Shown here: piece by piece, positions 56,571 through 64,000 of the stretch
Layout of the letters: every line of letters starts with the position of its first letter
How positions within the stretch are numbered: the first letter of the stretch is position 1
Assembly (NCBI RefSeq): GCF_023898315.1
Contig: NC_064614.1
Coordinates: 377,517,348-377,581,347, forward strand
Source: Schistocerca nitens
Taxonomy: Eukaryota > Arthropoda > Insecta > Orthoptera > Acrididae
Reading direction: 5' to 3'
DNA length: 64,000 bases
Translations under genes and position numbers: made by a program
The notes under the pieces: model-generated
What the model was told of the DNA's origin: nothing
What the model saw: the letters and a program-made list of their open reading frames with translations, nothing else
Database searches by the model: none

Positions 56571-58955
56571 AAATCAATAAATAAAACAGATACGAATGAA
56601 TGGATTTCAGATATGATAACTACTGTGCCATGCTATCATCTGAGACATTGTTCGTTAAACTCGCATGAAGTGCTTAAATGTTGTTGACTCAGAGATTCCT
56701 TGTGTAAATGTTTAGTCGCTATGAAATATTAACTGGGGCATTTATGAAGATGTTGAAAATGTTGTTGTCAATAGATGCACCTCATTTTTCTTATATCACA
56801 GATGTATTCAAGTTTGCTTTAATATTTGACCGTGAATTATTTAGAATCTCAAAGAATCATAACTTAGCCATCTGAAAATTGTCTGTCATTCATCTTTAGC
56901 GACCGAATGTCGTCGAAACTGCCTTGCAGAACCGACCCTGGAACTGCAGAGCTAATCCTCAGTCGCACAAGAAAATTCACCTCCCCTCATACCAACTCTA
57001 GGCTACCAAATCGCTCGTCTACGTACGGTTAATATTACTGTAATGCCAGGATAATGTGTGAAGTACGAAATCGCAAATCTAAATGTAATAGATTAGCAGT
57101 ATAATTTACTAGCAGATTATTTATACTACTTCGTCGTCGTAACGATGAGTAAAAGTCCCAGAGGAATAGTCCACATTTCTTCAGAACAGCATCTTAGAAT
57201 CACCAAAGAAATAATATTACAGATACCCTGATAACTTCATCCTAATTGGAAAAGCTGTTCCTAAATCGTTTCGATTTGCAGTTGCCTAGTACAGAGACGA
57301 ATTGAGACCACCACGTGTTCTGAATCAACAGAAATGTATACAAAGACCTAATGCATGTGCAATCTGCACGTAAAAATAGAAGCGAAAACGATTCAACCCT
57401 ACATGGCCTGATTTGTGTCATTGCTCCCAATAATATGAAAGCTATTATAGTGCTTGGGACTTGCTGCATCCTTACAATTATACCGATGTTTGGTCGGATG
57501 CGTCCATAGTGACACCAGACAAATGTCTGCAAAGCTGTATCCTACAGTGTGCTGCTCCGGACCACGAAGAATTATTTTTGTCCAGCAGAGGGTGGTGGAA
57601 CAGAAACTAATTCTACCTCCTAGCGCTCTCATTGGCCGAAGCCGGTTACAGCTTTACATTCGCTGTTCACGGTAAGAGAGGCTCGTACCTTCTCGTATTG
57701 GCAAAGATACCACGCTCTAAGAGACAGAAGGAGGGGAGGGGGAAGAAGCACGCAATCATTATATCTCCATGAAAATAGGATGGAGGAATAATTACAGGAG
57801 TTGTCATGACGTCAGAGACTTGAAGCCGACGTCCGCCGTGTTAGTTTCCCCTTTGTGTTGGCTTCTGGTGGAAGCTCGTGTCACTTACGGGTGTACTATG
57901 CTACACATTTTGATTATGGTGTAGAGTGTAAGTGAATCACATTTCATTCGTAACTGGAGTCGTTCAAGAGATATTTTATTTTATATAATGAATTTTGATT
58001 GCACTGTTTACTTTTACTGTAGTAGTTCCCCTTCTGTCATTTGACTTTAGATTTCCTTCGAGACCGCTCGAAATGCCCTCTGGATAACCGTTGTCAGAAG
58101 GAAAGATTGGGAAACGACCAAACATAGCAAAATTTGTTCTCAGAACCTTCGGGAAGAGGAAGTAGATCGGACATCTGTTTCGTCATTCAATATTAACGAA
58201 AATGCGGGATTAGGAAAACAGCCTTTTCACAACATATGCTTTTCTTCTTTGTTATTCCAAATATATACACAAACGAATTTACATTAACGAGGTGAAATTC
58301 GTCGCTTAACTGGATGAAATAACCGTAAAATTTTTGGAAATGGGTTCCTGATATATTATTCACTTAAGCATTGTAACATTTTCTATTTACGACAACTGTT
58401 GCGTGTACGTGACAGAAATTAATAACAATCAGCAATCATCAGAGAATCTTTGGGGCACCCAATATGGCGGAGTCGGCTTCAAAGGAACGTACGGCCTCAG
58501 TCTGTAGTGCCAATTCCCCAACGCCATGAGAAAGAGGCTATGCGTTACTGAACCTCTGTGATCAAACAAGTTACTTACACCGAGCGTGGATCAAGTACTG
58601 TTCTGCATGAAAGGCGCCAGTTCAAAACCAGCCGTCTATGATTTCTGGTATCTTACATTTTACATTTAGTGTAAGTGCCCTAGAAACGTTTCACTAGAAG
58701 GAGGCATTATGCTGACATTAATAATAGACTCTATTCGGTGAGGAAGAGGATCTACAGGTCCCCTTAAGAGTGACACTTCAACTGGGGAGCCACACATTGA
58801 TGCTTAACGCTCCTTAGAGCTACCAGATTGCGAGGATATTGTTGGCTACGTTTTAATCATCTGTTCTGGATATTCATATGACTTCTGGTGTGTATATATA
58901 TAATACGAGTTCGTTACTTACCAGGCCAAACGAGATAGGATAGGGCACCTGAGTG
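56571..58955. other. Long unassigned stretch
   Basis: About 2.4 kb with only short frames, such as those at 57242-57675. No domain, repeat family or RNA gene recognised. It is one of the better candidates for unique host intergenic or intronic DNA here. Confidence 0.45.
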
Positions 58956-58959
58956 TCAA

Positions 58960-59290
58960 ACCAGGGTCATATGTATGTAGAGTTTTCAACACGATTGTTG
59001 ACATCTTGGTAAACAGAGGTATTCACATCACTCTCATCATGAAGATATACGAAAAAGGCTACAATTGATCTCCGAGCATGATGAGACAGACATTCTGGTT
59101 TACGTTTATCGTAACTTGAAAGAACGGAGCCAACTAATAGCTTGAAAATGAGCCAAAATATCACAAAACCATCTCTTGCCTGCACTACATCGTCCACACA
59201 CTGCGATGGAAACGCATCTTCGGCCTTCGATACTCTAGACACCTTGCAAAATGGTGACTCTTGGGACCACACGATTGACCTCTAGACAAC
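58960..59290 (-). pseudogene. Tc1-type transposase scrap
   Basis: The minus-strand translation contains IVWSQESPFCKVSR, then AEDAFPSQCVDDVVQARDGF and VIFWLIF. This order fits the Tc1 core WSDESxF...PxxxxPxCxxPTVKxGGGSVMVWGxF. The rest is lost or too diverged. No terminal repeats were found. Confidence 0.5.
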
Positions 59291-59601
59291 AGATTTTCAC
59301 TATATGTGTTTTTTGCCCCCTTAAAAATTGCTGGGTCATATGCGACTCTGAACAACGCTCTTTGGCGAAGTAATCGTCTTCAGTGCCCATTGCATACAGT
59401 TCTATTTGCAGTGTTCTCTCTAGAATTGGTTGGGACGGACCTCTAATTACTGAGTGAAGTAATCGGCTTCAGATATTAAACTGATTGTGACTGACAATAC
59501 GTAAGACTTGTCTCCTGCCCCTGTTACAATCTTAGCATATTTTTACAACTCTGCTCTTGTGCAGTGTTTCATGGATGCTTGTGGTACCATTCCATAAGAT
59601 C

Positions 59602-59817
59602 GAGCCAGTTGGCGCAGTGGTTAATACGCGGGACTCGCATTCGGGAGGACGACGATTCAAATTCGCGTCCGGCCATCTTGACTGGGGTTTTCCGTGATTT
59701 ACCTAAATCGCTTCAGACAAATGCCGGGATGGTTCCCTTTGAAAGGGCATGGCCGACTTCCGTCCTTAGTCCGATAACACTGATGACCTCTCTGTTTGGT
59801 CCCCTAAATCAACCAAC
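59602..59817 (+). repeat. tRNA-derived SINE, family D
   Basis: tRNA-like head GCCAGTTGGCGCAGTGGTTA with A box, and a B box GATTCAAATTC. Next come the GCGTCCGGCCATC block and the conserved CCGTGATTTACCTAAATCGC core. The 3' end, CCTAAATCAACCAAC, is typical of this arthropod SINE type. No clear target duplication. Confidence 0.8.
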
Positions 59818-61739
59818 TTGCCACTGCATACAGGCACGTTGGACATTAAGCGTCGATACATTAATCTTCCACGTGTCCACCTGTTAATGCACTGATATCA
59901 TACCACCGATTGGTACATAGGCTTCACTGCAATGACTCCACTGCAATGACTTACTATCAGCTAAAGAACTCCGAAACGAACAATGTGCCCTTTTAAGGGG
60001 TGACTCATGTTTTGTCGGATGAATATGATGGGACGTCCATTAATTGCGTGAGGCTTTTTCTTTTTTTTGTTTTTTGGCCCCTCTCCCTCTTTTGGTGAGA
60101 TACCATTTAAAATGCCTAAAGCATATCTCAAGCGAGTATGTAATACATTTTCTGTGAAATTACAGGAGGAAGTGATAACTACGTATGTGAACTATACCGA
60201 GTTTAATTAAATTGACTGTCGTCGAAGCTGCCAAACGGATCAACAAATCGTGGTTTTTGCGAATAATTTTCGCAAATAAGCAAATACAAAATAGGCTGCC
60301 ACACGACCTTATCAAGTTCTTAATTCACTCCATGAGCATTCATGCGCTTGCTTTATTGTAATGATGAGACACAAGACATCCATGTGTTTTGGCAGTACAG
60401 GAAGACAGTCATTAGACATACCAACATCCTCCCCGTGCAGCCCGTCCATTGCGTAGATCATGAGGCACAGTAGCTCCTCACCATGACAGGTGAACACTTG
60501 CGTTGGCCGAATTCTAACTACAGATGGTCGTAGAGTTGCACGCAGTGACGATCAGCGTTTCTGCAGTTTAACACATGAAGCCAAACGGATGCCGCATGCA
60601 TAGCAGCATCTGTCATGGACAGTTTATAGCGTCCCCAGTGCTATATTACGAAAAGACTTAAGAAACAGTATTTATAAAGAAGAGACATTTAAAAATTGAA
60701 TAATATATTTTTATCATGTAGCCGTAATATAATAATTTCTCTGTGTGAGTTTCGAGTGCAAAGAATTATAACAAAATGATCTCAAGAGATGACAAGATAC
60801 GCTCTTTTGTTAATTTTTTAGTCGTCTTCTCTTCTTCTCTTGTCTTGGTTGTGTGTAGACGGACATCTTGCGAGTGCTGGCAAATGTAAGCATATTTGTA
60901 TCAGTTAAGCAGATAATATATTGATTCAATATTATTGTGCACTTTTAATTTGTAAGAGGTGATCCCGATTTCATGTCCGCCTTCCTTGAATTAACCTGCA
61001 TTCAAGTAATTTACAGTTCAACAATCGCAGCGGCCGATGCAGCCAACGACGCCATTACGTGGCGATATTAACTTATGAAAAATTAGCGGAAGCGAAAAAC
61101 TCGCCCGCTATTACCATAATATTAATTTTTCTCCACAGCCGCCCGACGTTGTAGAAAATACGTAGCTTTAAGATTCTTATTTTCAGTACCATACCTGAGA
61201 GCCAGAGCCAGGACTCCAACTACAATACAATGGTTAATGGAGGTAAAAAAAAAAAAAATACTCTCGCGCGTGTGTGGGCCGCAATTGTAATTAATAACTA
61301 AAGATCTTTTGCTTTAAAGTGAACTGACTGGCCGAGGAAATTCATATGAAAAGTTTATTCCAATGTTCAACTTGTATGCTCGTGTTTTAAGATTCAGCGA
61401 GTCTAACATTCATTAACGTAACAAATAATTTAAGATTAATATTGTTAAAAAGGCGAACTTCACAAAAGCATTTAACCGTAAATCAAAGTTGAATGAAATA
61501 TCATTTTTACTAAGGCCGACCACGTAAGTGGCAACAATCAAAATAATAATAATAATAAATATTAAATTACGACGGTCGACGGACGCGAGAAGTTTTATCA
61601 TTAATCAAATGAGATGGGCAGTCGTAATGATATGGCATTTGGGAATGGCCCACAGAGATAGATGGAGAGAAATGTTCCACGCTTTAGTGTGAGATGTATA
61701 CACCACAGAACGCTGAAACATCGTATGTATGGTATTTAA
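59818..61739. other. Long unassigned stretch
   Basis: AT-rich, with short homopolymer runs and an AAT-type simple repeat near 61543-61558. No gene, RNA or recognised repeat family. Confidence 0.45.
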
Positions 61740-62270
61740 TTAATATGCACATGAAGTATGATGAAAAAAAGGACAATTACACTTTCTGTCACCAGGTGAA
61801 AATATGGCACTGTAAGAGATCAGAATACGGTGTGGGTGCAGGAAAGTAGAAGAAACGATCAAACGCATGATAAAGGTGATTCCGGCACTATTATTGGGAT
61901 GTGACCACACGTTGCAGCATTGCTTGAATGTAATCCCCCAACACAGAAAAATGCTGCCTCTGTAACACGGCATGACCGACAGTCGATCACATCATTTCCA
62001 GTGTAATCAGAATGATTTGTCTTTGTATGCTATCCTTCAGATCAGGAAAAGTCAGGATAGAGCCCTGACAGATGCGATCTTTCAGATACTCCAGAATCAG
62101 AAGTCATATTGTATTAGGTCGGGGTATCTGGAAGACCATACATCTGGAAATTGCCTAGACCTGATGCATTCATTATCGACGGTTTCTCGAAGTAAATGTT
62201 TCACCTGGCACGCGATTTGTGGTGGCGCCCCCTGTGAAGAAACTGGTTCTCTACTTCTGAAAAAAAAAAT
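61740..62270 (-). pseudogene. Mariner/IS630-type transposase C-terminal fragment
   Basis: On the minus strand, from about 62245, the translation reads GAPPQIACQVKHLL, then SRQFPDVWSSRYPDL. This matches the QDGAPPHxAxxVKxLL...FPxxWPxRSPDLTPCDFWLWG block that follows DEATFHLSG in this family. Later traces (VGHAVLQRQHF) fit the C-terminal end. Frameshifts and stops are present. It may come from the same family as the fragment at 15955-16190. Confidence 0.6.
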
Positions 62271-62757
62271 TTTAAATAATAAAAAATGACCTATACAAGG
62301 AATCTGACTACCCCTGTTAGATATGGACGAAAAAAAAAATTGGCACAGTCTCTGTAGGAACGGGCAGAATCTTATGTGGGGCCAATAAGACGTCCATTTT
62401 AATCTAAATATGGTATGCCAATGTTTACGTAATAAAAAAAATAAATTAGGTAATTCAGTACAATTATTATACAGATGCGATAAATCGCTTTAACGGGGGA
62501 CAAATGAACAATTAAAGTCAATATAATTCCAGTAAACCTGCACAAGTAAAAAAAAAAAATTATTGTTGGGGCCTACGTAGATATCGTGTATCTGCTAGAT
62601 GGGCACGAAATACGTATTTTGGTTTTGAAGCTGACAGCCAATGAGAAAATAGGTGCAAAAATACTATTGGTCAGTTTTCAAGCAGTAATGGCGGATAGCA
62701 TCAGCTGGTAATCCACATAATTTTATAGTAGCAAATTTTGCTGCGCAAAAAATAAAA

Positions 62758-62953
62758 GCCGGACGCGATTAGCCGAGCGGTCTGAGGCGCTGCAGTCATG
62801 GACTATGCGGCTGGTCCCGACGGAGGTTCGAGTCCTCCCTCGGGCATGGGTGTGTGTGTTTGTACTTAGGATAATTTAGGTTAAGTAGTGTGTAAGCTTA
62901 GGGACTGATTACCTTTGCAGTTAAATCCCATAAGATTTCACACACATTTGAAC
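62758..62953 (+). repeat. tRNA-derived SINE, family B
   Basis: Head GCCGGACGCGATTAGCCGAG, B box GGTTCGAGTCC, the CTCGGGCATGGGTGTGTG block and a tail ending CACACATTTGAAC. The perfect duplication AAAAAATAAAA (62747-62757 and 62954-62964) flanks it. The tail ends in a form like the family A tail, so the two families are related at both ends. Confidence 0.93.
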
Positions 62954-62964
62954 AAAAAATAAAA

Positions 62965-64000
62965 TATGTTCTCCCTCCAAAAGAAGTTACAAACAAACAT
63001 TAAAATAAAACTATGATGAGCAGCAAAATGTCTGAGAAGAATTTTGAAAGAAAATTATTAATTGAATTTTAATTTGGCGGGTTTTCAACACTGTCAACAA
63101 GATGAAATAATGGAAAGAATATATATTGGAACTAAACAAAACTGAACCTTGATTTTGTGACAGTATTCTTAAAACAGATAATTTAACTGCAATTGTCTTT
63201 AATTTTGAAATGAGAGAGAGCGTAATAAACTTTCTTTTAATGTTTTAACTGTTGCTGCAGGTAGTGCGATGACGTCATCGGTGGTCGGCACGGACGATGT
63301 GTGAAGTTAATCCTGGTTCGTGGCGCGAAGATAATGATGGATCCTTCTGTTTCATTAATATTCCAGTTACGGCGGTGGTACACGTCTCCGTTGTAGTCGA
63401 ATCAGCTGGCAGCACTGGCGCGATAGTAATAGTTCCAGTGTGTGCGTTGTCGTTACGCATGCGACGTTTTATTATTAAAAGTTTATTAATCACGCGGTGC
63501 AGGTAGGTCGGAATTATGCAATGTCTTTAGTATTTACGATATATAGCCGGTTAATGCTAATACTTCGCACAGTTCTTTCACCGTGTTGCCACAGGAAAAC
63601 AGTCACATGTGTTTATCACTATAACAGTCCGTTAGACATCAGTTCAATTTACGTCGTCGTCTTTAACCCAGTTTGGATGATGTAATAAATGTTTCTTGAT
63701 CAAATCGCAGCATTGTTCTTTTACTCAACATTTTGGTTTGTTCCACTTTCATGAAATTCTAACAGTTAGTGTCTCCACACGACAATGGTGTCTCGTTCAC
63801 GGCTAATTGTCACATGTTCACACAGTATGTAAAATCGTCACCGCAAACACTCGATATACTTTTCACGTTTTACTGTTCACATAATATTGCACGATCTATT
63901 AACACAGCGGACGCACTGTAATTAATTGTTCCTCTACGTATCACCGTCTTTCACGCCGAACTCTGCAACGTTTCTCCACCCGAGAACCGGCCACGATACC
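62965..64000. other. No recognised feature
   Basis: Short frames only. A perfect 12-bp palindrome GATGACGTCATC at about 63268-63279 contains a CRE-type TGACGTCA site, which may be chance. Nothing else could be supported. Confidence 0.45.

Noticed and set aside
63268-63279. CRE-type palindrome as a regulatory site
   Set aside because: A 12-bp motif with no nearby gene is expected by chance at low rate and cannot be supported alone.
1-64000. CRISPR arrays, bacterial operons, rRNA genes
   Set aside because: No regularly spaced repeats, no ribosomal RNA-like sequence and no prokaryotic gene layout. The content is that of a eukaryotic, repeat-rich genome.

Overview
The window looks like insect nuclear DNA and most resembles a large, repeat-rich grasshopper genome (Schistocerca-like Acrididae). 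That assignment is an inference. It rests on several copies of a tRNA-derived SINE family, and on CR1, RTE, Tc1, piggyBac and Gypsy elements that I recognise from orthopteran sequence. No host protein-coding gene could be supported. The sequence reads as intergenic or intronic DNA built almost wholly from transposable elements, many nested in each other.

Region by region. 1-5.9 kb: a broken Ty3/Gypsy pol cut by the window edge, then a candidate LTR. 6.4-7.5 kb: a SINE and a solo LTR with a clean target duplication. 8.7-10.5 kb: a decayed Tc1 element split by an inverted pair of Penelope-like 3' ends. 10.5-16.2 kb: a SINE, an RTE LINE tail, then a four-layer nest (CR1 LINE, holding a Tigger/pogo transposon, holding a Tc1 transposon, holding a SINE) and a mariner-like scrap. 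18.0-19.4 kb: a Tc1 element with a SINE inside. 19.9-31.2 kb: one Tc1 element stretched to 11.3 kb by a young Gypsy element (itself holding a SINE), a deleted piggyBac and another SINE. 32.7-36.0 kb: a full-length RTE-type LINE with target duplication. 37.6-42.6 kb: a mariner scrap, a LINE scrap, a deleted Tc1 derivative, a GC-rich island, a tRNA-headed element with a perfect 68-bp palindrome, and a SINE. 43.3-49.7 kb: an old and a nearly intact CR1 LINE in the same orientation. 49.7-51 kb: a mariner remnant holding a SINE. 52.3-54.7 kb: a complete piggyBac transposon with an intact 580-residue transposase. 55-64 kb: decayed LINE, Tc1 and mariner fragments, two SINEs and long stretches with nothing recognisable.

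The elements do not work together as a pathway. The interplay is parasitic: SINEs carry tRNA-like pol III promoters and probably borrow LINE machinery, and deleted piggyBac and Tc1 copies depend on transposase from elsewhere. The nesting gives a relative clock. The Gypsy element with near-identical LTRs, the SINE subfamily inside it, the 580-residue piggyBac, and the RTE and CR1 LINEs (each with one break) are the youngest layer. The Tc1, Tigger, mariner and LINE scraps are old.
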